A stretch of DNA of 64,000 nucleotides, taken from the NCBI GenBank assembly GCA_013397935.1, contig VZRN01005169.1, positions 124,001 through 188,000 of the forward strand, given 5' to 3'. This document shows, piece after piece, positions 1-13,248 of this stretch. Within the stretch, counting starts at the first letter, position 1, and each line of letters opens with the position of its first letter. Position numbers and translations under genes: made by a program. The notes beneath the pieces are model-generated. The model ran no database searches. It saw only the letters and a list, made by a program, of their open reading frames with translations, and was not told the origin of the DNA. The stretch comes from Dasyornis broadbenti (Eukaryota; Chordata; Aves; Passeriformes; Dasyornithidae).

Positions 1-554
1 TGTATATTAATTGTATTCCTGAGCAGCCTCCTGCTGTGCCCGCATTAAATACTGAGCGGTTTGTGGGGTCTGGGTTGGGCACGGGGTGACTGGAGGAAAG
101 TGACTGTGGGAGTGCCCTGCATCATGTACTGTGTTTATACTTGGCGTTATGGCTCAGTGGGACAAAGGGACATAACCTTCTTCCAACATCTACTGAATAA
201 CTGAGAAAAAATGCAAAGCACAGGCAAAACTTGCTGAAAACCACAAACTGTTACTTGCACATAAATAGCGTCAATAATCAGTGAATATCAGCACAGGGGA
301 GTTATGTGGTACTCAGCCTATGCTATGTTGTAGTGTCTTGCTGTTTAAGTGCTACCCATCTTCTCCACTTAATAGACCTACATCTCTCCCACCTGGACCA
401 CTCACTTAGCATCAAAGTGTTTCCTGCGTGATGTGATCACTTAGACAGCAGCTCTAATTTCTTGAGCAAGTCTGAGCCATTAATGTGACAGGCCCAACAG
501 GTTCACTTGTTTCTACAATTCGAAGTAAGTACATCAATCTTTAGTGAAAACTAC
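1..554. other. Intergenic DNA, no gene seen
   Basis: I see no exon-like open frame with splice signals, no RNA gene and no clear repeat here. It is the left flank of the LTR that starts at 555. Confidence 0.5.
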
Positions 555-1275
555 TGTCTTGGTTTGGAAGACAGGCATCTGCTAAGGAAGGTGGAAACCT
601 GCCTTAGAGGATATGACCCCCCTCCCTCCAAATTGTTATAAGGTCGAAATCAAAGGCTCTCAGGCAGAGATATGGGAAAAGGAATAACAGTTCTTTACTC
701 GTATCTATAAGGAGGAAAACAAGCAGCAATAACAGTAGCAATAATAAATAAACAAACCAGAAACCCGGTGGCAGCTTTCTCTAAGCAGCCAGACACCGCC
801 CCTCCCCTTTGGTGCAGTTACGGTCACGGCCGGCAGGGGGCGCTGTGGCGCGAGCTCAGCTCCTCGGTGACGGCAGGCGGAGCTGAGGGCGAGGCGGCTG
901 CACGGCGAGCGGAGCTGCAGCAGGGAATCTCAGGGCAGCAAACTGGGCGGCAGGGCTTGTCCACTCGAGCGGGCGAACAAAAGGGTAGCAGAGACTCCAG
1001 CAAGGAAGAAAAACCAGGCAGTGCTGAGCTCCCGCGGCAGCAGTGAAGGGAAAGAAGAAACAGCAGCTGTCTCCTCCGACGAGTCCCGGGAACAAGTGTG
1101 TCTCTGCCAGCGGCCAGCCACCTTTTTCTTCTCTTGCCACACCTGGCTATGTTTTTAGTCTCTTAAGTGTGTCTTTGTCTCTTAGGTACCCAGTCATTAT
1201 CTCTTAAGTACCCAGTCGTTAAGGCTCGTTAAGGTATCTCCAGCCACAGGATGGAAAAATTCCCAACCTCCAACA
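555..1275. mobile_element. Solo retroviral LTR with 5-bp target duplication
   Basis: A 721-bp block opens with TGTCTTGG and closes with CCTCCAACA, so it has the TG...CA ends of an LTR. The five bases ACTAC occur directly before it (550-554) and directly after it (1276-1280), which is a target-site duplication. The opening stretch, with GGAAGACAGG and a CTCTCAGGCAGAGATATGGG block, is of a kind I associate with songbird LTRs. The middle (about 830-1100) is GC-rich and gives spurious short open frames on both strands. No internal retroviral sequence adjoins it, so it is a solo LTR. A 5-bp duplication fits ERVL-type integration best, but the class is not proven. Confidence 0.82.
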
Positions 1276-4200
1276 ACTACCTATGCTTCTCTGGTCTGAA
1301 ATGAAAAACAACCTGCTTTTTAATGGAGGAAGTAATATTAAAGGAAATCTCGGGTGCTTTAACATTGGAAAGGTTTGTAATGCTCAGACTGGACACAACT
1401 CCCTTGGTCTTATTTAGTGTGTTTTACATTTATCAGAGCTGGCTGCATCTGTTAGAGCAGTTCCAAGGTTTATATACAGAGCTTTAGCTCTCCTTTCTCA
1501 AAAATATTCCTGGCATTACTTCCAAGAAATAGATTTGGCTCATAAATTGCAGAGAGCTTTGGAGTCTCTTCAGAACATCAGCACCACAGACTATAAAAGC
1601 ATATATGCTTTCTCCTGTCTAATATTTTATTTATATTAAAAGTTGTCATGTGTTTTTCCCTGCACTCGGGGTGAAGGTTTAATTCAGCACATATATGAAA
1701 ATTTTTTATATATCCCAAGGCTAATTATATATCACTGTCATTGATGTTGCTGCCTCTGTAAGTCACCAGCTGGCTGTTGGAGTCCCAGGGAGGAGGTCAG
1801 TAACTCATCTGGGCAGGCAGTGCTGCTGCCTTCAGCCCCTCACCGACCTGGCTCCCTGATGCTCAGCATGTCCTTTCAAATGATCTAATGCGCTGGGGCT
1901 TCTAATGCATCAATTTATTCCATAACTCTTTGGTAGCAGGGGCTTTCTGCTGTAATTTATCTTAGTGTCAGCTCCAGCAAGAGCAGACCCTGCTCTCCTG
2001 TCTCCTTCCCTGTAGTGATTTCAGCTTCCCGACACAGCCATTACTGATTACAGCCTGGTAATTGGTTTTTGCACTATTAAATCAGCCTTCAGCTCCCAGC
2101 TCTATGGCCCTTGGGCTGTTCTATTTGGCACACTTTATTTTGAAAGGATACCAGTTTCCTTGCAGCTAACAAAGCTTTCACACCATGAAATTCCTGGAGC
2201 ACCCAGGAGCTATTTTCATCTGTATTTTTAAGTCCAAAGGAAACCTAACAAACTTGGTTTGTTAGAATGGGCTTTAATTTCATCTCTATCCGCGCCCAAC
2301 CTGAGGAAATACTGTGGAAGAGGAATAAATGGACAAGACATTTACAATGCTGAAGAGCTGGGTTTGTCTCCCTCTACTGAAAGGGTCACCTGACACTGGC
2401 AGATCATCAAGGGGAAAACAATCTCGAGGATAGCCAGAGCCTTGCTCTCCAGAGCAAGGGGCATGATTTTTTCCAATTAATCCCACCGATTAATTGGAAA
2501 AAATTATACATTTCTTGCCTTTACGGGGGGCACAGGTACTGCTGAGAGGACAGGAAGTTTCTGCAGAGGGTGTGTGAAAGGAGAAGAGAATCAAAAACGT
2601 ATTAATGGCGAACCTGAGTGGCATGGAGACCCATGGGGCAGATGCCACAAAGGGAACACAGCACTGTTGGAGTGACACCCACTGGCACCACGGGGCTGGA
2701 GCTCATGTGAGCAGCCCATATCCAACAGCTTCCTGGACTTTACTGTCACTGCTTGGGACATAGAGGGCGAACATCAGCCCAACAGGAGGGGAAAAACAAT
2801 GACGGTCTTTTATCTTTTGCAACGAAGGAGAGAGAGGTCTGGGGAGGCAGTCAGCAGAGGGAGGCACGAGCTCACAGATTCAGTGCAAACCTCAGCCCGT
2901 GGCATCCCTCCGAGCTCTGGAATGCAGGCAGCGGGCTTCAAACTATTCTGCAAAACTATTTCATTTCACTTTTTCCACATTTATGTTTAGCTCTTGGAGA
3001 TCAGATGAGAGACTGAGCAAATGAGGAAGCTGAAACATTCTGATACAAGGATGAGCCTGAATTATTCATTATAACCTTCATTCTCCTGTGGGTTTTTCAG
3101 CATTTGAGTTTTATGAGGATTGTGGATTCTCCCTCTTTTACATTATCTTACTTAATGTATTGCAGATTTCCCATCTGCTCCTTCATGCTCCAGAATCTCA
3201 GCTGAAAGAATCACAATGTTTGATAGATTTGGAGAAAAATGTCCTCAATATTTTTTATTTTTGAGAAAAAATATCCTCAAAAAGATAAATGTTTCATTAA
3301 TATATGCATGCGTATGCATATCTAATGCAAATTTCCCTCCTGGGCTTCTGATACATGTATAAGCAGTTTACCAACTGCTCTTCTGAGCTGGTGGCAGACA
3401 TTAAGTGGGGCAGCAGCTGTGGGGCTGCTTCAAAATGCCCCTTTGAAGAGCAGAGGAAAGAGCTCGGTGTGACACCGGTCGTTAAACACCCGCTGAACAA
3501 AACAGCCCTTTATCTGCTGCACCTGCAAGTCAGACATCACCCATCACCCCACCAAGGGTGGCAGGAACATCACAGGGAAATCTGCATTGGTACTGATCTT
3601 CAAGAAGAAAAAAGCTACTTTGAATGGCAAAAGGACATAGAACAGCAGTACCACCTCCTGATTGTGTAGGTTTTCCATCTTGTCATTTAAGCTTTCCACA
3701 ATGGGATGTACAGAAAACAAAACTATCTATCTCTTTGTCCTTCCTGATTACGTGCATATGCTCTCCTTGGCACTGGCACAGCCTTGAAATGCAGAATTTT
3801 GTCATGGTCTGCAGAGAGGTGAGATGAAAGACCTCTACCCACAGCAAGCATGGTTTACTATGCCAGAAGACGTCATCCCACCAGTAGTGAGAGTAACTTG
3901 TGTGACTCGTCCATCTTCCCAAGCCACCTCAAGGCTACCTGTCAGCCAAGCATATCCAAAAGGAGATTTTCTTCCCAAAACTCGGTGTTCCTGAGGCACA
4001 TACTACATTAAACAATGGCTAGCCAGAGGCTGACTAAAGCATCTGCCTGAAATCCAGGCTGCTGCCTCTTGTGCTGAAATGTTTCCAGCTGGGACTGCCC
4101 CAACTGCAGGCGTTTTTCTTCTCCATGGGCATGTGCAATTCAAAACCTGCAGTGGCTACAGCTTCTGAATTGAAAAGCAAGTCATGCAAATCCTAGTTGC

Positions 4201-5112
4201 ACAAGGGAGCTGTTATTTTACTAAAGTTTACGGATTTCCCAGTCTGAGGGCAGAGGGCACCATCCCAAGTGAGAGGTGTGAACTCTCATCTCAGGGTCTC
4301 ACACAGCACAAGTCACTGTTTATAGTCAGGTAACCCAGGGCTGAGACTGATGACGGTTCTTGGAAACTGTGTTAGTCCTCACAGGCTGTAAAATAATGTT
4401 CCAGAAACAAAACCTCTGCCTGCTGTGTATCTGTCTTATATCTCTGTATCCACCTTGTCTGTATCAGACAAGATGTGTCTGATCAGTGAAGCACTGTGGA
4501 AAATACTAATTAACCTTTATTGACAGAGTCCCACTGTAACCACTTCATTAATTTATCCCTGATTAGAATCTGTTTATCCAGTCTAGTATCATTCCCTTAT
4601 AAGTACTGGTTGATGTTGACTCTCCATCAGTCCTCTGGCACCTCTCCAGTTTTCCAAAGTTTGTTAAGATCTAAAATTAGTGAGAGTACTGAGCTACTGG
4701 TCTTAAGACTGGGAGTGTATGTGACCCCAAACTTCTGAACTGAAAGTGTTTGTATTTAGCAGGTGATGTTTCACATCCTCCTTAGCTACAGATGGTAAAT
4801 TATTTCATCTGGTATAGATAGATCCTACTACCTTGTTCTGATATAGTAAACCATGAATTATGAACATTTGGTGTGACTTTTTTCCCACCTGATGGATATA
4901 AATGGTAAAACTGTAAATAACAGAGAAGTTATTCCTAAATTAAGATTCCTGGTGATATTTTAATGTCTTCTTACTATCTATAGCATACTTAGGTTTTTAT
5001 ATTTCTGCTATTTCTATTGTGTTGCATTCTCAATACTCTGCTTGGAATACACATTCTATAGCAATAAACATCTCTTCTAAACACCTCTTCCGAACTCATC
5101 CTTCAGATTTAT

Positions 5113-5117
5113 ATCTG

Positions 5118-5200
<83 letters not shown>
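5113..5200. repeat. (ATCT)n microsatellite
   Basis: About twenty nearly perfect ATCT units run without interruption after a slightly degenerate start (ATATCTGTCT). The open frame through it encodes only a leucine-serine-isoleucine-tyrosine repeat and is an artefact. Such long pure tetranucleotide tracts usually vary in length between individuals. Confidence 0.97.
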
Positions 5201-5201
<1 letters not shown>

Positions 5202-7969
5202 CTCTGTCGAAATATTGCTCTGGTTTGACAAAATATTAATCCACTGATGTTTTAAATAAATCTCTGTAGTTCCAAGTGTAGTAGTCTTTCTCATTTGCTG
5301 AGACCAAAATTGTGAGTGATAGGCTATCAAAGAGGTATTTCATTTTTTTAATTAGCATCTCCTCCAAACTGTGATCTTTCAGCTCTTGGTACACAGACCT
5401 TCTCCTTTTTGCAGGATCCAGTGTGAGGGAAGAAGGGTCCTTCTGGATTGTGATTCAAGTTCCTTCTGATCAAGATGGAGATGTATCTGTCAGGGAGGTT
5501 AGAATAGGAGTTGGCAGGTTCTACCCACCACAGAGCAAGAGCTCCACTGTCTGTAGCTTCAGGAGACCAGAGCAACAGAAAGAGGCCAATCTGCAGGGAC
5601 ATTGTGCTATTTTCTCCAAAAACACTGCCCAGCACATTCCTGTGTGGAGTGTGCCTGGCGCCAGCCCATGTCTCCAGGCACAGCATCCTAGCACTTATCT
5701 CCTCGCACTTGCAGCCCACCTGCTGGCTCCTCGCTCACATCCCAGCACTGGCTGGAACATCATGTACTTGGCATGAGGATGTTCCCCAGGACAGCATAGC
5801 AGACATCCTCTAGACATCCTGGGCAAAAATGAAGAGCCTGCCATATATCCAGTCTCCCTGCTTTTTGCTCCATCCCCCAAGCAGCTGGCAGCAGTTTATC
5901 CACCCAGCAGGACACCTCCCCCTTGGATGAGGTATTTGGACACTCCTGCCAAAGCACAAGGAACATCTGCAATGAGGAGCTGGGACCACATCCTAGCTCC
6001 CCAACCAATAAGAGCTGCCAGCAGGGGAAGAGGTTTCTGTGGGTATGAGATTGCTGGCAAAATGCTGATGTATCCATGTGCTTAACTCTTCAGCATGCTT
6101 GTCCTTCCCTGAACTCGTGCCCTTCTTCCCTCCCTTACCCCTCCTCCTCCTCCTTCTGCTTTTAGGCATTCCCTTCCCTTTATCACCATTGTTCTTAGAG
6201 CTGCCTCATGCCTGGGCACATGCAGCAGCAGCAGCACCACGGAGCTCCGGTGTGTAGGTGCCTCTTACATCATCCCTCAGAGTGCAGCCAAGCGCCAGGC
6301 TGCCATGAGGACGTGAGAAACTGGAGAGCGTCTGCTTCAGTAAGTTGTTTGATTATTCTATATCATAAAAATAACAAATAACGAGGAAAACAGTGATTTA
6401 AACACACAGGTACACAACCATTAATGAGCAGGTGATGAGAGAGACAATAAGGGAAGCCCAGAGCTTGCCAGGCACTGACTGATGGGCCATGAAATAAGCT
6501 ACTTTGGCTTTGGAGAGGATCTGTGTCAATTTTGTAACTGATAAGATGGAGAAAACACAGTGTGAATTTTAAGGCTTGAGGGAGCTTGGGGGACTGCACA
6601 AAACTTACTATAAGATATTTAGGGGAAGGACCAAAGACACAGGAAGGGAAGGATCAGGGTGGAACAGGTATGGGAAGATGACAAGGAGAGAAGATGGAGG
6701 GATCAGACACATGTTAGCAAGCCTTCAGGTAGGATGACCACCTGGCTGGGCCCTGGCCCTGATCCCAGCAGTCTGGCCTTCCTTCTTGTTAAATCCCATC
6801 CTTAATTACCTTTTCTGTGTGCCAGCCCCTAGAATAGACTCAAGGTCTGAGCAAGGACTGGTTGAGGGAGCCAGGATAGAGGACACTGGACAGGATTTTA
6901 AAGTGATCCATGAGTGTAGAGTGCCTGTGAAGGCAGAAAATATGGAAGAGTACTGAGGGGAAAAAAGAGCCACAAAAGCAAGAAGCAGCAAAGACACTCT
7001 GTCTCAACACTGAGAGCTGTAACTACACTGGCAGAACAAAGTATCCATAAAAATGATTATGTTTGTTCAAAGTTACATTGCTGGGATTTTTTGGGCACCA
7101 CCCTGTAACTCTGCTGACAGTAGACATTCCCCAGTCACCCTCTCAAATGCTGTTTGTGAGGATGCTGGGCTTCAGACTTGAGTTAAATGCAAAGTCTCAA
7201 TTGCAACAAGAAGGAAATTGTGGTTTATTAAGTAATTACAAGTTGCCAGGAGGTGCTCAGCACAGGCAGGCTACTGAGAAAGCAAATCCAATGAATAAGA
7301 TAAATCCAGTGGAACTGGAGTGATAGGAGAGAACCTGCAAAGAGCATAGGGGAACACCATTCCAGCTGCTTTCAGGCAGCCTTCATTTGTATAGACAATG
7401 TGAGGAACAGCTGCACCAACAGCTGCTGAGTTAGAAAGGTGTTTTTAATGAGTTTGAGGCCAATCATTTTCAACACTTTGAAATTAGGGAACCATGTTTG
7501 AAAACCAAAAGGCTGAGGTTCAGCTGTCTTCAGAAATAGAAAAACAACTGTCCATCACGGTGCCTAAGTGAAAACCAAAACACTTATACCATCCTTCTGT
7601 GTGGTGCTTTGAGCTGCTGCGACTGCAATGCAATCAAACAACCATATCGCTGTCAGAAAGTACTGGTGTTCCATAAGTAAAGACTGAAAAACAGAGCACA
7701 CCAGACTGCAACACACAAGGTTGCACTCTTGCCATTTCACGTGTGGCTGTCAAACACAAAGCCTGGAAAGTAGGTCTTGGAACTTTGTTTTACCTACTCT
7801 TGTGAGCTTCAACAGGCACAAAAAGGATTTATTCTTCTTGTACAAAGCCATGAAGGGAATTAGAATTAGACCAAGTAGATCAGGCTTAGGCAGCTGCAAG
7901 CTAACAGAGAACCTTGCCACCAGCCATTCCTTGCAGCCACAGCTGCAAATGGCTGTTGAGAGCATTATA

Positions 7970-8019
7970 ATATTCCCTGATAAGAGAAATGCTGATAAGA
8001 ATATTCCCTGATAAGAGAA
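7970..8019. repeat. Short direct duplication
   Basis: The 19-base unit ATATTCCCTGATAAGAGAA occurs at 7970-7988 and again at 8001-8019, a 31-bp offset. The intervening bases also include GATAAGA. This looks like a small local tandem duplication in non-coding DNA. Confidence 0.85.
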
Positions 8020-10925
8020 GTACCTGGGAAAGTATTTTTACAGAATCACTTTTTACAAAGACTCAAATCAGAAAAATAGCACATATTTTCATCTCTAGGC
8101 AATAAAACTTCAGAGATGTGATTTTATCTCTAGCTCTTTAAAGTTATTAAAGTTCAGTAAACAAGTTTTTATAGTGATGTTGAGAAATTATTTATGTTGA
8201 TAAGTACTGTCACCCTTAAAATGAAGTACAGCTTCCCCAGATCACTTACTTCTGATACGCCTTCAGAACTTAGCTTAAGAGACAAGTAAGCTCACAGTTC
8301 TCCACCTGCTTAAAACTGAGGAAGGGACATTTCAGTTACGGATGTATCAAATAAGAGAAAACACTGAGTTCTTTTGACTGCTCTTTTGAGTGAAAGATAT
8401 ATTCAGCACACAGGCAGCAGAGGAAACCTTGTTGATTCTCAAGTGTCAGCTTCATGCTCAGCCAGCACAGCTGAACACCAAAGCCAAGTGAGGAAGAACT
8501 TTGATAGGCCAGAGGAGTGGTTACATTACCTAAAGTTTAGCATGAACTGGATGCCAAAGGGCAATTATAACTGTAACCAACACTGCCAGTACAACACCTG
8601 CAGTCTGGCTAATGAACTTGGAGAACTCCCAAATTCAGCACAGTGTTGACAAAACGCCATCTCTATAATCTGGTCTTACTAATTACAAGACTTGTTTTTC
8701 TTTTTCATCCTGTGAATCTTTTAAATATCACAGTGAGATTCAATCTTTTTGCATACTGACACTGCTGAAAAATGTAAGTAATAAAATCTAGGTAATTCAC
8801 TCTCTCAGAGTGGGAAGGATCTGTCAACTCATACAAAGTGGAACATGAATTCCCATGCTACTTCTTTGAAGTGAAATATCCATGGGCTGTATGAAATGCA
8901 CACGAGTGGTTTTAAAGTACAGACAGAAGCATCCAGCAGTATTGCAAAAATATTGAGGAGTAATCAGGTAAAATGAGGGAATCCCAGAATAATCTCTTAA
9001 ATTTGTTTCAACTTTTAAAAGTCTTTCTTGAGGAAAAAAACTCCACATTAAATCCTAAAAAGTTACCTGCAGTTTTAATTTCTGTTATCGCAAAATATTC
9101 TGTTACCTGTTTCTGCCCAACTATGTCTTTTTTACAGACTGAGAAAATGGCTGTACCAAATGTTCTCACTTCTTCTATGTGCTGATAGCAATAATTTCTG
9201 ACAATAAATTTGGGCTGGCTATACAACACATCTATTTTTTGTGAAATTCTTTAAAGGCTGTTCTCATGTCCACTGGAAGATTTTGTTTTTAGGAATCTAT
9301 GAAGTTAACAAAGTGAGATCCACTAAATTAAAGTGACAAAATAGATGGGTTATCTGGTAATTGTTCTGTTCCCACTATTAAATTGTAAAGTATGCAAAAA
9401 GTCCTGTCTTTAAAAAGTACATCCAGAGCACTTCAAATACAAAAGAAATCATAATGAAAGGCTGAAGTGACATTTATTGTACCAATGCTTTATTTCTCTA
9501 CATTGCAGTAACTCTCTCTTTATATGCCATTAAACCCCTCCTGGAATATAAGTTTCATAGTTGCTTCAGAGTATCTTTCAGTCATTTCTCTAATAGAGCT
9601 CATACAAATTGAAGCTAAAATTTTCCAGGTAGTCTAAATAAGATGAGGAGATCATCATTAGTCATTGTCAATGGGATATTTTGAATATTGCACCCATACT
9701 ACTTATTTTGACTAAGAGCTGCAAGTGCTCTATTTCTCATCTTGAGTCTGTCTCCATCTTAGGCTCAAATACAAGAAGAATATCCGTAAGACAGGTGATC
9801 AAATGTACACTGCTAATTCATGCCTAAAACTGAGTTTAGATACCCCTTGGTCAACAGTCTGGAGATAGGAAATATTAATAACAAATTTTTTGTAACTACC
9901 ACATAACACACCTATTGGTTTACATACCAATAATCTGTTCTACTGGTCAATTATCAAGTGTTTCAGCATCTCAAAGTATTTTAATTAACTCCCCTCATGA
10001 GTGAAGGTAAGTACAGTCACTCATCTTTATTGAGTGTCTCAGAGTAGCCCAGGTATGGGTGGCTGCTGCAGAGCTGATGTCACAGCAGCATATTCAAAGC
10101 AAATGTCACATAGCTGCACTTAAAAGAAACTAATTGTGCCCACAAGAGCTTCTCTCCATTTACAACAAAGGCTGCCCAAATGATAGGATCAGGGGTGGAT
10201 GTTTATAATGTGACATTTGAAGTTAGATGAGATGAATTGTCCCAAGAAATCCCACATATCATCTGTATATGTCACTTTCCCCTAAATATTACAGAGTTTG
10301 GATTTCATGTTCTCCCTGAAGTTTTATACTCCATGTTCCCAACACCTGTAGATCCACAATCCACCCCTGCAAGAAGGTCTATGCTACTAAGTCAATTAAT
10401 ACTTCCTCTTTGAGTAATTAATACTGGCACCTAAAAAAATTACCTTGGGGATAGACAGAAAGACATTTCTGTTGTGACTCTAACACAATAACCAGTCTTT
10501 AAATCTGCAGCTCAGCACTGGCCCTTGTTACTTGATTGTTCAGTGTCCTTCACTTAAATTTTTTGCTTGTTATTCTTGCTTTGCTCCAAGAGAATTTTAG
10601 TCAGTGCTCTGGCCTCACTTCGGCTTAGCTACACCAAGAGACTGTGGCTGACATTAGCCAGTGTCAACAAGTTTATATTGTTTGGAATAAAGATTGATGC
10701 TTGTACTTACAATGGATGTTATACACAGCTGAAATATATGATGCCGATTTACCAGTTTTTTATCTTTATGTCAAAGCATTTGTAACCAGGAAAATGAGGA
10801 CTAATAAGACTTTTGGTTATACGGACTGACATGGATACTTGAGGTAAGCCAGATTACAAACTTCATTTACTTATAGGTCTTAAGAAACAATTTATAAAAA
10901 CAAACCATCCAGAACCATAACAACA

Positions 10926-13223
10926 CTAATACACATAAACTTTCACTTTATGGACATCTTTGTCTTCGCATTCTCTTTGCCTATTGTAATAATAGAATGT
11001 ATTGTCCCTTCTCTGAAGTTTTTTAACGAATCCAGTTTCTGGCCAACACTCTACCTATAAATAGAACAAAAAGGATATACAATCACCTGAACATGCTCAC
11101 ATTAAACGATGTTTGTGCACTGCATTGCAAAGAAAATAGGGTATAATTCCATAGGAAACCCCCATTTGCATCTAAATACTACTTTTCTATTAATTTGATG
11201 AACTTTTAAAAACAGATTGAGAACAAGATGTCAGAAACAAGTTTTCAGGTTTGGTATAAAGACTTCTGTGATCTGAAAAGCCTAGAAATGTTTGCCTAGG
11301 GTATTTGATAGACTAATTTAAAATTGGACTAGTCAAAGCTTTTAAAATACCTTGCTTAGGAATATAACATTGATGCTATTCCATTATTCAGTAATCTGGG
11401 AGGCTGCAAGATTCTGCTTCTCTAAGACTGACATACACTTAAAGGTTTCTTCCAGATCCTTCTGACCATGAAAATTGTGCTTTTCATTAGCAATTTCATG
11501 AAAATAAAGTAAGCTGCAGACTGCATCATAGTCTGAAAGACAGCAGTCCTACAGAAAACCAGCACTACCTTGATGCTCTTCACTGTTCCAGTGTAAAGCT
11601 TTAAACTAAAGGCCTAAGCACTTGCACATTCAACAGCTTTATGGCTTTAGTAGCTTTCTAAGCTTGAACATCTATGACTGCTTCTGATTAAACTGAACCT
11701 TAAAAATCTGGTAATAAGCATCTTACTTCTCTTCCAGGCAGAGCTGACAACAGGATGTCAGACTAGAGCATACTCTAACTGGAGAGCCCCAGAAGTAGGT
11801 TCATCATTTACCTTATGACTTAAGGCATGCAGCTGTGTTATTTGCATTGTCTGTCTAAACATAACAGCCTTAATATTCATTCTACCTACCTTATAATTGC
11901 ATCTTTAGTAACAACTGCATTACCAAAACCTAATACGGACTAAAGAAGACTTTTCAGAATATGTAAGCTGAAAGAGAGTGCCAGGCCCTGGCAGGCTGGA
12001 ACAGAATGCACACTCACTTTACAATGAGTCAGTGGTGTTCTTTTAACTTTCATCAAGGTTTAACTGCCAGTGGTTGTGCCCTGCCATAAATCCTAAACAC
12101 ACAGATCCTACCACACTAATTACATGATTTCCTTCTGCAGTTACTGAAAATTATATCACAGCCTTTGCAGTGGTATCAGAACTCATTATAAAATAATGAA
12201 TTGCATCTTATTATGCACATCAATGTTTTGCTGTGTTGTGAGTTAACAGGATAGGGAGTGACTTGCTCGGAACTGTCTGTGCTTTCTTATGTGCACAGGA
12301 GGTCAACATCTTTTAAAGGTGTGTTCTTTATACTGTATTTGCTGCTTTGGAAGATAAATTACAGAGCTGTAATAAAGATGATGTATTATTTTCTGTATTA
12401 ACCTCTTGGTTGCTATTTTGAACCTCAAGTAGCCACTGGATATTTGGCCACTACTCAATAGTTCATTTGATGTGCTGGGGAGCATCACCATCAGCTGTCG
12501 TGAGCAGAGGCACAAGTTCTTGGTGTTGACAAGAGCCTTGGGTCACAACTGCATTTACCACAGCTGGCATCAAATATTTCCATTGTGGACATCATTTTGA
12601 TAGAGCCCAAATTTTAAGTGTGCACAAAGTCTGACCGTGCTACCACACAATCCAACTGCAAACTGAAGCAGTAGTAATGACACAGGACTGACACCATGGA
12701 CAACCAATGAGTTTCCTACTAAGTCTCTTGACAGAGTACTGGGGAAGCTTCAGAGAAGTCACTTTGAAACATTCCCTCCCTCAACACTGAATTATTCCTT
12801 TGGAGATCAGCTATAGCTATTCAAAGAGATCTATGATGCTTATAAATGCATCAGAGAGGGGGATCAAAACACAGGCTGGGTAGTGTTTCTGTTTCACTTC
12901 TGTGAAATTAATTACTCTGCGCAGTTAACAACAGCTCAAGAATTCAAATCAGACCTGTGAGGAAACACACTGTATCAGAACCTAGCCTAAATAAAAGGAA
13001 ATAAGCAGCACCTCCATTTTTATTTAAGCATTTAACGTGAGACAGACATTTAAAGTAATAACCCTTACAAAGTTCTAAATCTTACCTCATCAACTTGTTT
13101 TACTTGTTTATATTCCACCTCATCTCTGTATCCAGCTTGCTGAAATCTGTATAAGTTTTCTACATCATCTGACCATACTTTGGCACGATGCATAGATTTT
13201 GGTTTGATGTCAGCTTTAGTCAT
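10926..13223 (-). CDS. MEIG1: Meiosis expressed gene 1 protein (MEIG1)
   Basis: Two coding exons on the minus strand, 13086-13223 (the exon itself starts at 13248) and 10926-11054, give an 88-residue protein, the same length as human MEIG1. Exon one ends with GAG before donor GTAAG; exon two follows acceptor TTTATAG, phase 0. Seen in the protein: an early DIKPKS motif, the run ENLYRFQQAGYRDE at about residues 22-35, the WPETGFVKKLQRRDNTFYYY block at about 50-69, and an end rich in Lys, Val and Tyr. These are hallmarks of the family. MEIG1 works with PACRG in the manchette of elongating spermatids and is needed for sperm formation in mice. The start at 13223 matches the mammalian N-terminus, but an in-frame upstream exon (15115-15247) could lengthen it. 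It lies head to head with DCLRE1C, as in mammals. Confidence 0.95.
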
Positions 13224-13248
13224 GACTTCAGAAACTTCAGACTTCTTC

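Larger units (their letters stand above)
1281..10925. other. Long AT-rich stretch without a recognised gene
   Basis: Many short open frames occur, but none combines a recognisable protein with splice sites. By synteny OLAH would be expected beyond MEIG1 on the minus strand, and I could not identify any OLAH exon here. The stretch holds a tetranucleotide microsatellite near 5.1 kb and a small tandem duplication near 8.0 kb. It probably contains the MEIG1 3'UTR at its right end, but I found no clear polyadenylation signal. Confidence 0.5.

Noticed and set aside
768..1142. Overlapping GC-rich open frames on both strands
   Set aside because: They lie inside the solo LTR (555-1275) and match no protein I know.
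5019..5228. Open frame with a repeated Leu-Ser-Ile-Tyr
   Set aside because: It is a translation of the ATCT microsatellite, with no start context or homology.
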